The notes under the pieces: generated by a model
Told to the model about the DNA's origin: nothing
The model's input: the letters and a program-made list of their open reading frames with translations, nothing else
The model's database searches: none
In this document: positions 16,463 to 24,030 of the stretch, piece by piece
How the letters are laid out: each line of letters begins with the position of its first letter
Position numbering within the stretch: position 1 is the first letter of the stretch
Source: Pseudoflavonifractor phocaeensis
GTDB taxonomy: Bacteria; Bacillota; Clostridia; Oscillospirales; Oscillospiraceae
Direction: 5' to 3'
Length of the DNA stretch: 33,709 nt
NCBI RefSeq assembly: GCF_016901735.1
Contig: NZ_JACLZC010000030.1
Location: 1 to 33,709, forward strand
Translations under genes and position numbers: made by a program

Positions 16463-17681
16463 GTTCCAGCCCCCTTGTCAGACGCCCCAGGATGGTGGCG
16501 CAGAAATAGCGGATCTCGTCCATGGCGTGGTCGTTTTCCTTTACCGGCCGGTCGGTGCTGGACTTCTCGTCCCAGCAGTAGAGCTTGAACTCCCGGATGG
16601 CGTCGGTACAGCTCCGGTGGATGAGGACCTTCCCGGCTTTGAGCAGCGTGGCGGTGAGACAGATGCCGGGCAGCACGTCGTTTTCCGCCTTGCGCACCGG
16701 GAACCGGCCATGCCGGCGGATGGTCTCAAGGAAAGACGCCGCCGACGGGTCCACCACCACCCGGCGGACCGGCAGGCCGCCCGCCAGCTGCTCCAGGGCC
16801 TGGTAATACTCCTCGTCGGTCTTCTGCCGCCGCTCTTTGCGCCCCGCGTAATAATACTCCCGGATGCGCACCGCCTTGTGTCCGTCCCAGCACCACAGCC
16901 CCGCCGAAAAGGGGTTCAGCGTGCCGTAGTCCACCGAAATGTAATACTCGCCCCGGTCCGGTATCCCATCGGTGAGGTTGGCCTCCCCGAAGTCGTACAC
17001 CAGGCCGTTGGCCACGCACCACTCCCCCAGGATGTAGCGCCGGTAAAAAACCCCGGAGAACATCCGCTCGTATCGGGTGCGGATCTCATCGGACAGGGAC
17101 AGGTTGTCCGCCATGGTAAAGTGCAGGCGGAGCATATGCTGCTTTTTTGCTTCTTTCACCCACTCCTGATAAAACCAATGCTCGGGGCCTTCCGGGTTGC
17201 AGTTGAACCACAGCTTGGACCCCTGCACGCTGCACCGGCCCATAACCTGCTCCACAAAGGAGCGGGGCATCAGGGCCACCTCATCCAACAGCGCACCGGC
17301 CAGCGTGATGCCCTGCACCAGAGTGTAGGACGACTCGTCCCGGCCGCCGAAGAGGTAAAACGTGTTTGTGTTCCCGCAGCCGTCAGAGATGAGGAGCTTG
17401 TTATCTGCCCGCCGTTCGCTGATCCGGAGGTCTGGGGGCACCCAGTCCCGCAGATGGGTGATGACATTGCGGCGCAGGCTTTCGATGGTTTTTCCGCAGA
17501 TGCCAAAGGTCTGGCCGCGGAAGCGGCACATGGCCCACAGGATGAAACCCACGGTCATGGCGACCGTTTTTCCCGAGCGGATGGAGCCGTCGCAGATGAT
17601 GCCGTCCAGTTCCATAAAGCGGGGCTGGTTCCACCAGAGCATGGCCAGGCGCTGCCGGTCACTCAAGCTCCGGTATTGCAT
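16452..17681 (-). CDS. terL: terminase large subunit
   Basis: A 409-aa DNA packaging motor. The start at 17681 has AGGAGGTG seven nt upstream, and a longer in-frame version would run through the small terminase gene. Walker A is GSIRSGKT (residues 32-39) and Walker B is ALLDE (130-134). The coupling segment FNCNPEGPEHWFYQEW follows, and the nuclease domain has YYISVDYGTLNPFSAGLW with its catalytic Asp, later VVVDPSAASF. It cuts and translocates concatemeric DNA into the head via the portal encoded next. It overlaps the small terminase by 23 nt. Confidence 0.97.
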   Translation of the reverse strand: MQYRSLSDRQRLAMLWWNQPRFMELDGIICDGSIRSGKTVAMTVGFILWAMCRFRGQTFGICGKTIESLRRNVITHLRDWVPPDLRISERRADNKLLISDGCGNTNTFYLFGGRDESSYTLVQGITLAGALLDEVALMPRSFVEQVMGRCSVQGSKLWFNCNPEGPEHWFYQEWVKEAKKQHMLRLHFTMADNLSLSDEIRTRYERMFSGVFYRRYILGEWCVANGLVYDFGEANLTDGIPDRGEYYISVDYGTLNPFSAGLWCWDGHKAVRIREYYYAGRKERRQKTDEEYYQALEQLAGGLPVRRVVVDPSAASFLETIRRHGRFPVRKAENDVLPGICLTATLLKAGKVLIHRSCTDAIREFKLYCWDEKSSTDRPVKENDHAMDEIRYFCATILGRLTRGLEHGG

Positions 17682-18183
17682 CGGTATGCACCTCCTGGGC
17701 CCGGATCGCCTCCAGAAGGTTGTTTTCCTGCTGGAGGTTCCGGGTACTCTGGGCGTCGAACATCCCCAGGTGCTTGCCCAGCAGCTCCAGGGCGCGGACC
17801 TTGTCGTAGGTGCTGACCTCAATGCCGTACTTGGTCTCTTTGACACCGGCCAGGGCGGCCCGCTGGTCGTCGGTCAGGCGGTCGGTGTCGGTCAGCGTGA
17901 CCCGGCTGCCGTCGTCCGTCACCCGGGCAAAGGCGCCCCGGTCGGCAAAGGCGATGCGGGCCAGCTCGGCAACCACCCGGTCCTGGGTGATCTGGGTCCG
18001 CTGCGCCCGCTCCGCCATTGCCTTCTGGATGGCCTGGGAAACACAAGCTTTCCCAAGTAATTCCGGGCCGATCCGGTCGGCGGTCTTTTTGCTGTACCCG
18101 GCCCGGATGGCCGCCTGGGTGGCGTTCAGATCCACCAGATACTCCTGCACAAATATTTTCTGCCTTTGGGTCAACCGCGCCAC
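17659..18183 (-). CDS. terS: terminase small subunit
   Basis: A 174-aa DNA-recognition subunit. The N-terminal LTQRQKIFVQEYLVDLNATQ AAIRAGYSKKTA region is the classic Terminase_2 helix-turn-helix. Middle helices QVVVAELARIAFADRG-like (DRVVAELARIAFADRGAF) and ALELLGKHLGMF follow, typical of oligomerising small terminases. The GTG at 18183 is favoured because GAGGTG lies about 7 nt upstream; ATG codons at 18225 and 18243 have poor binding sites. It is the first gene of the late operon behind the promoter at 18321. Confidence 0.9.
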   Translation of the reverse strand: MARLTQRQKIFVQEYLVDLNATQAAIRAGYSKKTADRIGPELLGKACVSQAIQKAMAERAQRTQITQDRVVAELARIAFADRGAFARVTDDGSRVTLTDTDRLTDDQRAALAGVKETKYGIEVSTYDKVRALELLGKHLGMFDAQSTRNLQQENNLLEAIRAQEVHTDAIPELE

Positions 18184-18243
18184 CCTCACCACCTCTCTCT
18201 TGTTCTGGCGCCCTCCCCGCCTCATGCAGCTGCGGAAGGGCAT

Positions 18244-18266
18244 ATAGCCCGGGCGCTCCGGGCTAT
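18244..18266 (-). promoter_or_regulatory. perfect hairpin in the late-operon leader
   Basis: ATAGCCCGG and CCGGGCTAT flank a five-base loop, giving a perfect 9-bp stem. There is no T-tract, so it is not a standard terminator. A second GTGGG/CCCAC pair lies beside it. Both fall between the late promoter and the small terminase start and could affect antitermination, RNA stability or packaging-site recognition. Confidence 0.45.
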
Positions 18267-18320
18267 GCTGTGGGTTTACCGGCTTTGCCCACGGGCCGTG
18301 AGGCGTTCTCCTCGTTGGCT

Positions 18321-18348
18321 ATCGTATCATACAAAAGTGGCTTGTCAA
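18321..18348 (-). promoter_or_regulatory. candidate promoter of the late (packaging/structural) operon
   Basis: On the minus strand, TTGACA (18343-18348), a 16-bp spacer and TACGAT (18321-18326) precede the small terminase gene by about 140 bp. The -35 is a perfect consensus. It lies just after the stop of the 35-aa gene, in an AT-rich spot within an otherwise GC-rich region. Confidence 0.7.
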
Positions 18349-18362
18349 TTAACAGAAAACTT

Positions 18363-18470
18363 TTAGTGCCAGTCCGCGCACCGCCTGCGCCGTGGCCTAG
18401 GGACGCGCACCGTGCAGCCCTCGCCGGGCGGGCAGGGACAGCGGTGCTTGTTCTCTTTAGGTTTGCTCAC
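18363..18470 (-). CDS. 35-aa Cys/Arg-rich phage protein
   Basis: The frame runs from GTG (18468-18470) to TAA (18363-18365), following GAGGAGGGATGACCA, an excellent ribosome binding site. The peptide reads MSKPKENKHRCPCPPGEGC at the start, then an Arg-rich stretch and a final Cys before the stop. Cys-Pro-Cys-Pro-Pro and Arg clusters suggest a small nucleic-acid or metal-binding protein. It is the last gene of the early/replication operon, just before the late promoter. No family is known to me. Confidence 0.6.
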   Translation of the reverse strand: MSKPKENKHRCPCPPGEGCTVRVPRPRRRRCADWH

Positions 18471-18473
18471 TGG

Positions 18474-18728
18474 TCATCCCTCCTCCTCCGGCGGCTCCGG
18501 CAGCGGCATCCAGTGCGTAATGACCGGGTTTTCCCACTCAGGCCAACACGCAAGAATCCATCCGTCACTTTCAGACCACTCCGCAAGCTCAAAAGCCCCA
18601 TCCAGAGTAATATTTTCTTTGGGCTTTCCGTTGGCAATTACAATCACGGCCTGATCTTCATCCGGCATACGCTCATTCACGCGCACCCACGCGCACCGGT
18701 CGATGTGTGCTTCCATCTCGTGTTTCAT
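18474..18728 (-). CDS. DUF551 family protein
   Basis: An 84-aa protein with the DUF551 pattern: WVRVNERMPDEDQAVIVIANG at about residues 14-34 and VITHWMPLPEPPEEEG at the end (the conserved THWxPLPEPP motif). DUF551 proteins are common in phages and prophages and have no established function. The gene is preceded by an ATGA overlap with the DUF3846 gene and followed by the 35-aa gene. Confidence 0.88.
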   Translation of the reverse strand: MKHEMEAHIDRCAWVRVNERMPDEDQAVIVIANGKPKENITLDGAFELAEWSESDGWILACWPEWENPVITHWMPLPEPPEEEG

Positions 18729-19021
18729 ACGCCATCACCGCCCATCTGTCGGAGCATGAACTCGGCGTTCTCGTCCGTCAGGGAACAGAACGCGTCCCCG
18801 TTCACGCCCACACACAGCACCGGCCCCACCAGGTCGATCTCCATCACCGGGTTGGGAGCCAGACCCATGAGACGCCCTTCCTCGTTGCAGATCAGGCAGG
18901 CGTCACTGGCGATGGTCACCGTCTCGATGTACCCGCCCACGGCTCTCTGGAGGGCTTGTAGGGTGTTCTCCAGCTCCACCACTACGGGCCGCTGCCCGGG
19001 CTGCTTCAAAATCGCTTTCAT
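18725..19021 (-). CDS. DUF3846 family protein
   Basis: A 98-aa protein starting at 19021 (ATG overlapping the upstream TGA, with GAAGGAG about 10 nt before it). It shows MKAILKQPGQRPVVVELEN, then ALQRAVGGYIETVTI, and CLICNEEGRLMGLAPN, which match DUF3846: short basic start, GGYIE turn, NEEG and G.NPV. DUF3846 is found in phage and plasmid genes near replication loci; its role is unknown. It is the penultimate of the small genes before the late promoter. Confidence 0.85.
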   Translation of the reverse strand: MKAILKQPGQRPVVVELENTLQALQRAVGGYIETVTIASDACLICNEEGRLMGLAPNPVMEIDLVGPVLCVGVNGDAFCSLTDENAEFMLRQMGGDGV

Positions 19022-19134
19022 ACTATCGTCTCCTTCTCCAGTAGTTTCTTCCGGAGCTCTTGCAAGGCCTCCAGCACCGCTTTGCGCTTTTTCTGGTTGG
19101 TCAGTTCCAGCACCATTTTTTCGGTCAGAATCAC
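19018..19134 (-). CDS. 38-aa small protein, GTG start
   Basis: The frame runs from GTG (19132-19134), which overlaps the helicase stop as GTGA, to TGA (19018-19020), which overlaps the next ATG. A full AAGGAGG lies about 9 nt before the GTG. The peptide VILTEKMVLELTNQKKRKAV followed by a Leu-rich helix (LEALQELRKKLLEKE) is likely one amphipathic coiled coil. The overlaps at both ends argue that this frame is translated. The function is unknown. Confidence 0.7.
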   Translation of the reverse strand: MILTEKMVLELTNQKKRKAVLEALQELRKKLLEKETIV

Positions 19135-20558
19135 GTTTGTTTTCCTCCTTCCTGGGCGGCGGCATCCGGTCCACCGTACTTTCCCCGCCTCACCCGACGG
19201 ATGCGGGCCTTCAACGCCTGCATCAGGGCCTCTTGGGCATCCCCCTTCTCATGCAGCGCTGCTACCACCGCCTCGTCCATTCCGCCCCGCACCACCAGAT
19301 GGTGGCTGATAACCGGATACCGCTGTCCCTGCCGGTGCAGACGCTTGTTGGCCTGCTGATAGATCTCCAACGCCCAGTTGGGGTAGCCGAACCAGATGGC
19401 GTGGTGTCCGCCCGCCTGAAGATTCAATCCATAGCCGCAGGAGGCCGGGTGGGCCAGCAGCAGATCCACATTTCCGGCGTTCCACATCTGTGCGTCCTCC
19501 TCGCCCCAGTAGACCCGCACCCGCAGGCCCGTACCAGACAGCGCTTCCAGCAGCCGGTCCCGTTCATGCTGAAACCAGTAAAACACCAGGGCGTGGGCGC
19601 CGTTCAGCTGCTCCACCACCTCCAGACAGGCCTCAATCTTGCATCGATGGACCTCCACCACGTCCCCCGCGCTGTCATAAACCGCGCCGCTGCACAATTG
19701 CAGCAGCTTTCCATTCAGCACGGCGGCGGAACCGGCGGTGATCGTCTGGTCATGCACCTCCAGCAGCATATCCCGCTCCATCTTGTCGTAGGCCTTGCGT
19801 GCTTTGGCATCCAACGCCACCGGTACCACGTCCTCCACATAGTCCGGCAGCTCCAGATAGTCCTCGGCCTTCATGCTCACACAGATGTCCGCGATGGCCG
19901 TCCGGATACGGTCATCCGCACCATCCTGGGGCGTATAAGTCCGGTACTGCTGCCCGGGGTGGGCATAGTCCTGGGTAAAAAAGGCCTCTCGGTAGCTGGA
20001 GAGGGTCCGCCCCAGCCGGGCGCCGCCATCCAGCAGGAAGATTTGCGCCCACAGGTCCTCCAGACCGTTGGGCGCCGGTGTGCCGGTCAGCTCCAACAGC
20101 CGCCGGATACGGGGGCGCACCAGTTTCAGCGCCTTGAACCGCTTACTCTGGGCGTTCTTGAAGCTGCTGCTCTCATCCAGCACCACCATGTCAAAGGGCC
20201 AGGCATTGCGGTAGTAGTCCACCAGCCAGGGGATGTTCTCCCGGTTGATGACCCAGACATCTCCCGGCGTATGTAAGGCCCGATGGCGCCTGGACACGCT
20301 GCCCAGCACGGGAATGACCCGCAGCCCTTGGAGGTGATCCCACTTCCGCGCTTCCTCGCTCCAGGTCGCCTCCGCCACCTTTTTGGGCGCCACCACCAGG
20401 CAGCGTCCCACCGCCCACCGGCGGTAGCGCAGCACCTGCACCGCAGTCAGCGTGATCACCGTCTTGCCAAGGCCCATATCCAAAAAAAGCCCCAGAAACG
20501 GGTCGGACAGGATACGCTCGATGGCGTATCGCTGATAGCTGTGGGGGATGAATTTCAT
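19131..20558 (-). CDS. SNF2-family DEAD/DEAH-box helicase
   Basis: A 475-aa ATP-dependent helicase/translocase. Walker A is DMGLGKT (residues 27-33), the DExx box is VVLDESSSFKN, motif III is LTGTPAPNG, and motif VI-like QQANKRLHRQGQ lies near the C-terminus. Such proteins are a standard part of Firmicutes phage replication modules and may remodel DNA-protein complexes. Its ATG overlaps the VRR-NUC stop (ATGA). No additional DNA-binding domain is visible. Confidence 0.93.
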   Translation of the reverse strand: MKFIPHSYQRYAIERILSDPFLGLFLDMGLGKTVITLTAVQVLRYRRWAVGRCLVVAPKKVAEATWSEEARKWDHLQGLRVIPVLGSVSRRHRALHTPGDVWVINRENIPWLVDYYRNAWPFDMVVLDESSSFKNAQSKRFKALKLVRPRIRRLLELTGTPAPNGLEDLWAQIFLLDGGARLGRTLSSYREAFFTQDYAHPGQQYRTYTPQDGADDRIRTAIADICVSMKAEDYLELPDYVEDVVPVALDAKARKAYDKMERDMLLEVHDQTITAGSAAVLNGKLLQLCSGAVYDSAGDVVEVHRCKIEACLEVVEQLNGAHALVFYWFQHERDRLLEALSGTGLRVRVYWGEEDAQMWNAGNVDLLLAHPASCGYGLNLQAGGHHAIWFGYPNWALEIYQQANKRLHRQGQRYPVISHHLVVRGGMDEAVVAALHEKGDAQEALMQALKARIRRVRRGKYGGPDAAAQEGGKQT

Positions 20559-20854
20559 CGGATCAACCCCCTGAGAACTTCAAAGCACCAATCGAGAAAA
20601 CCGGCGATCTCTACGGCGCCCCGCAGCACACGGACCTCTGCTCCAAGGCCCCGCAGTTTCCCAATTTGATAATCCTGCATTTTGCTGGTGCTCCCCCGCT
20701 CGGTTTTCAGTTCAACAAATACGATCCGGCCGCCCGGCAGGATGACCAGCCGGTCCGGCACCCCTACGTTGCCCGGGCTGACAAACTTATACGCACAGCC
20801 GCCCAGGGCCTGCACCCCTCGCACCAGGCGGCGCTCCAATTCAGATTCTTTCAT
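20555..20854 (-). CDS. VRR-NUC domain nuclease
   Basis: A 99-aa protein starting at the second in-frame ATG (20854), because AAGGAG lies about 10 nt upstream of it and only about 1 nt from the earlier one (20863). It has the VRR-NUC pattern: ESELERRLVRGVQALGG, then KFVSPGNVGVPDRLVILPGG, RIVFVELKTERG (the E-x-K catalytic core) and a trailing helix. It is a minimal PD-(D/E)XK endonuclease, probably structure-specific. It is coupled to the SNF2 helicase gene, a frequent pairing. Confidence 0.93.
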   Translation of the reverse strand: MKESELERRLVRGVQALGGCAYKFVSPGNVGVPDRLVILPGGRIVFVELKTERGSTSKMQDYQIGKLRGLGAEVRVLRGAVEIAGFLDWCFEVLRGLIR

Positions 20855-20972
20855 TTTTGGCATTCTCCTTGCTACGTGTGTACGCGCACGCGCGCGGAAC
20901 GCGGTGCGCTTAGGCGGGTTAGAGGGTATGTATACTCTCTATTTCTCTAATTTTAGATTTAATAAGAAATGA
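20855..20972 (-). other. intergenic segment between nuclease and repeat cluster
   Basis: On the minus strand, AT-rich DNA with TTATTAAATCTAAAATTAGAG is followed by a CG-alternating stretch (CGCGCGCGTGCGCG). No open frame with a ribosome binding site is seen. It is a possible DNA-unwinding element next to the ATGTAAC repeats. Confidence 0.4.
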
Positions 20973-21105
20973 ATGTAACGATGTAACAATTAGCTCAAAT
21001 GCCTTGCGCCGCAACGGTTTTCGGGCGTTACATTACAAGTAACACTATGTTTCAATGTAACAACAGAAAACCAAGATGTAACAGCCCGTAACACTAGTAT
21101 GTAAC
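20973..21105 (+). repeat. cluster of ATGTAAC repeats, possible replication origin
   Basis: The heptamer ATGTAAC occurs at 20973-20979, 20981-20987, 21055-21061, 21076-21082 and 21099-21105, and inverted (GTTACAT) at 21027-21033. Two degenerate GTAAC copies lie at 21039 and 21088. The region is AT rich and lies directly after the primase-helicase gene, where phage origins are often found. The last copy is inside the end of that gene. Iteron function is inferred. Confidence 0.55.
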
Positions 21106-23493
21106 ACGTCGGCAGAAGCCCCTTTGTAATCCACAGTAGCCAAAGCGCACAGCATTTTTTGATTTCTCCCACCCAGGGACCGCGGCAATTACACTGTTGA
21201 TCTCCTGGGTATCGCTGTACCGCAGATCCTTCTTCTGCCCATCCAGCAGCTCGCACCAGATTTCCAGCGCGCAGACCCGCTCCCGTGGAACCAGCTCCAG
21301 ATCTCCGGCCACGTTTCCGCCCCAAAACATCCGGCGCCGGTCCAGCGGCCATGCGGACCAGTCCCGCGGTACCTCCCGTTCCAGGAACGACAGGATCAAA
21401 CCCTCCCGGGCGCTGACTTCCCGGTGATCCTCCTGCTGGGCCCGCGCCGTTTCCTCCAGCGCGCCCTCCAGATACAGCGGTTCTCCCAGCCGCCAGCGCA
21501 TCACCGCCTCCGCCCAGAGCTGATCCAGCTCCCGGTCCAGGTCCTCCCACACGCTTTTGACCGCCGGCTGACGGCCCACATCCACCGGCCAGAACCGGCG
21601 GTTGCCCGTCTTATCCTGTAAGTAGTCCCCCGTGTTGGTGGTGCCGAAAAAGACGCAGCGGCGGGGCATTTCCTTGACGTGGCGGCCATAGGCGGCCCGG
21701 AACCGGTCGGCCCGCTGGCTGAGAAACTGCTTGATGCGGGAGACATCGGTCCGGCGAAAGGCGTCCAGCTCGCCGATCTCCACAATCCAGACCCCCTGTA
21801 ACAGCTCGCTGGCTTCCTTGCCCTCAAAGGTGCGGATGGAGTCGTTGAACCAGCCCCGGCTCATCTTGTCCAACAGAGTGCTCTTGCCGATCCCCTGTGG
21901 ACCGGACAGGATGGTCATGTTGTCAAACTTGGTCCCCGGGCGCATGGCCCGGGCCACCGCGGCGGTAAAGGCCTTGCGGGTCACCGCCCGGATGTAAGGG
22001 GTATCCTCCGCCCCCAGGTAGTCGATGAAGAGCCGGTCCAGACGGGGCGTCCCGTCCCACAAAAGTCCACCCAGATAGTCGGTCACCTCATTAAAGGCGT
22101 GCTTCTCGCTGTGAAGGGACAGCGCCCCGTCGATTTTGCCCGTGCCGGTGATCTGATAGCATTTTTCCAGGTACCAGTAAAGCCCCTGGTTGTCGTTGTC
22201 CCCCCACAGGCGGCGCTCGCTGCGCTCCGTCCAGGGCAGCGCCCCCAGCACCTCGCCCCGGCCGGCAAAGGCGTTGAGGGCGAATTTATCCTTTAATCGG
22301 GGGTCGTGTTCCAGGATGATCCACACATTATCAATGGTGGAGAGGGGCGCGCCGGTCTTGCTGTGTACTTTCAGGGTCTCCACCCAGCGGCTGTCCTCTT
22401 CCTCCGCGTCCGCCATTTGGGAAAAGCCGCCGGTGGCCTCCTCCCACCGCTCTTTCAGCAGCAGACCGGAGACCTGCTTATCCCCCGCCGCCAGCTCACA
22501 CATGGCGGCGTAACTGGGCAGACGGTTGGTGGGGGTGCCCGGCTGGGCGTCGTCGTCCCGGTCGCCAAAGCGGTGGAGGCGCACCAGGTCGAAGGCGTTG
22601 ACCAGCCGCCCGCCGCAGGGGTCCGTGGCGTGGTGGGAGTAGAGGAATTTCCCGTTGTCGTAGAGCACCGCGCCGCCGGTGGTGGAGCCGCCGGTAAAGG
22701 TAAATCGCCCCGGCATGGTATCCACCGGCAGATAGACGCCGGGCAGAAACGCCTCCATGGCGGCCGGTACGTCGTAGACCCGGCAGAACGCCCCCACCAC
22801 GCCCGATTTTGCCTCCGGGTCGCCCTGCTTGGCGGCCAGCCGGGCGGGGGCTGTGGTCCCGGGCACGGTGGGCCAGGCCGTCACGTCCCGCCAGTCGGCA
22901 TAGGTGGCCAACAGCCCATCCACGCTGAGCATGGGCTTGTCCGCGGCGTAATAGACATACTGTCCGTCGGCGCACACGCTGGGCCAGTACATAAGCCGGG
23001 AGGACTCAAAGGTGGAAGGATCGGCCAGTTCCATCCCGATCCAGGCCGCCATGCGCCGGGCGCAGGGCTCGTATTCATCGGCGGTACAGGTCCGGTCCAG
23101 AGGGAACAGCACCCGCAGCCGGGGGGCGTCCGGCCGGTGCTTGCGGGTGGAGTAGATGCAGTAGCCGCAGCCCAGCGCGTCCACCCGGCCGGCCACTTCG
23201 CGCGTCCCGCCGGCGGGGATGTGGTCCAGGTCCAGGGTGATGACATCGCGGCCGGAGACCGCCCCGGCTTTCCGCCGGGGGCCGCGCAGCGTGCCGGCCA
23301 CATAGCCGCCCACGTCCTTCCGCTCGTCCTGCTGCCCTTTGGGCAAGGCCAGATACTGCTCCACGGTCTCCGTTCCCCGGGCGGGGGTGCGCAGCTTCTC
23401 CCACAGCTCGGAGAGCATCATGGGCTGGCCCCGCCACCGGGTATCCCGGCGGCTCCGCCCCACGGTGACGGTGATTTGTCGGTCGTTGGTCAT
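21094..23493 (-). CDS. VapE-type primase-helicase (virulence-associated E family)
   Basis: A 799-aa replication protein. The N-terminal half carries a primase-polymerase-like signature: DLDHIPAG with D88 and D90, then YSTRKHRPDAPRLRVLF around residues 114-130. The C-terminal half is the VapE superfamily 3-like helicase: Walker A GPQGIGKST (531-539), Walker B WIVEIGELD (569-577) and FGTTN (616-620). It probably primes and unwinds phage DNA. The stop lies within the ATGTAAC repeat cluster. The primase function of the N-terminus follows from motif pattern and should be considered likely, not proven. Confidence 0.92.
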   Translation of the reverse strand: MTNDRQITVTVGRSRRDTRWRGQPMMLSELWEKLRTPARGTETVEQYLALPKGQQDERKDVGGYVAGTLRGPRRKAGAVSGRDVITLDLDHIPAGGTREVAGRVDALGCGYCIYSTRKHRPDAPRLRVLFPLDRTCTADEYEPCARRMAAWIGMELADPSTFESSRLMYWPSVCADGQYVYYAADKPMLSVDGLLATYADWRDVTAWPTVPGTTAPARLAAKQGDPEAKSGVVGAFCRVYDVPAAMEAFLPGVYLPVDTMPGRFTFTGGSTTGGAVLYDNGKFLYSHHATDPCGGRLVNAFDLVRLHRFGDRDDDAQPGTPTNRLPSYAAMCELAAGDKQVSGLLLKERWEEATGGFSQMADAEEEDSRWVETLKVHSKTGAPLSTIDNVWIILEHDPRLKDKFALNAFAGRGEVLGALPWTERSERRLWGDNDNQGLYWYLEKCYQITGTGKIDGALSLHSEKHAFNEVTDYLGGLLWDGTPRLDRLFIDYLGAEDTPYIRAVTRKAFTAAVARAMRPGTKFDNMTILSGPQGIGKSTLLDKMSRGWFNDSIRTFEGKEASELLQGVWIVEIGELDAFRRTDVSRIKQFLSQRADRFRAAYGRHVKEMPRRCVFFGTTNTGDYLQDKTGNRRFWPVDVGRQPAVKSVWEDLDRELDQLWAEAVMRWRLGEPLYLEGALEETARAQQEDHREVSAREGLILSFLEREVPRDWSAWPLDRRRMFWGGNVAGDLELVPRERVCALEIWCELLDGQKKDLRYSDTQEINSVIAAVPGWEKSKNAVRFGYCGLQRGFCRRVTY

Positions 23494-23510
23494 GGGATTG
23501 GCTCACTCCT

Positions 23511-24017
23511 TCAAGCTCGGCGGCTGTCCAGCTCCTCCAGCACCTTGCGGGCGCGCGTCAGATCGGGCGCCGTGATTTCTACCAAGCAGCCAAGGAGCCT
23601 CCATCGGATTAACACGTCGCTTTCCGTATGCGGGGGCTCTTCCGGCTGATGGACGGCCGCCGGCGCGGGCTTCGGCTTCGCAGGAGTGCTTTTCTTCTGG
23701 ACAGGTTTTTTCGCCGGCGCCCGGGTGCTCGGGTAGTTGGCCCGGAGCCCTTTGGATTTCCGCCAGCGCTGAACCTTCTGAATGGGTTCGCCCAGCATCT
23801 CGGCGATCTCCAGATCAGACTTCCCTTCCGCGTAAAGCTCTGCGCAGCGCATGAAATCGAAGCTGTTCTTCTCTTTGTCCTCCAGAAGGCCCAGCTTGAC
23901 CAGACGCTGGGTGATTTCTTCTGTTGAGCAGGCGTTCAGCTCAGCCAGGATCTTGATCTGTTTGGTATGATCCTCTGCGTTCCTCCAACTGGTGCGCAGT
24001 TCATCGTCAGTCATCAT
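23511..24017 (-). CDS. helix-turn-helix protein of the replication module
   Basis: A 168-aa protein between polymerase and primase-helicase. It starts at one of two adjacent ATGs (24017 or 24014). Residues about 15-45 (KILAELNACSTEEITQRLVK) and 55-90 (AEGKSDLEIAEMLGEPIQKV) both look like helix-turn-helix units. A Lys/Pro/Ala-rich linker (about 100-125) leads to a short C-terminal helix (LVEITAPDLTRARKVLEEL). It may be a replication-associated DNA-binding adaptor or transcription factor. No precise family is recognised. Confidence 0.65.
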   Translation of the reverse strand: MMTDDELRTSWRNAEDHTKQIKILAELNACSTEEITQRLVKLGLLEDKEKNSFDFMRCAELYAEGKSDLEIAEMLGEPIQKVQRWRKSKGLRANYPSTRAPAKKPVQKKSTPAKPKPAPAAVHQPEEPPHTESDVLIRWRLLGCLVEITAPDLTRARKVLEELDSRRA

Positions 24018-24030
24018 TTTTATCTATCCC

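Noticed and set aside
18018..20276. Very long plus-strand open frames (also at 6727-8568, 22306-23649, 26663-28237)
   Set aside because: They lie opposite strong family genes (helicase, tape measure, primase, DUF2800), have no ribosome binding site and low-complexity composition. They come from GC-rich third positions.
20990..21550. Protein-coding frame across the repeat cluster
   Set aside because: It opens inside the primase-helicase gene in another frame, with a long Gly-rich run, and has no ribosome binding site.
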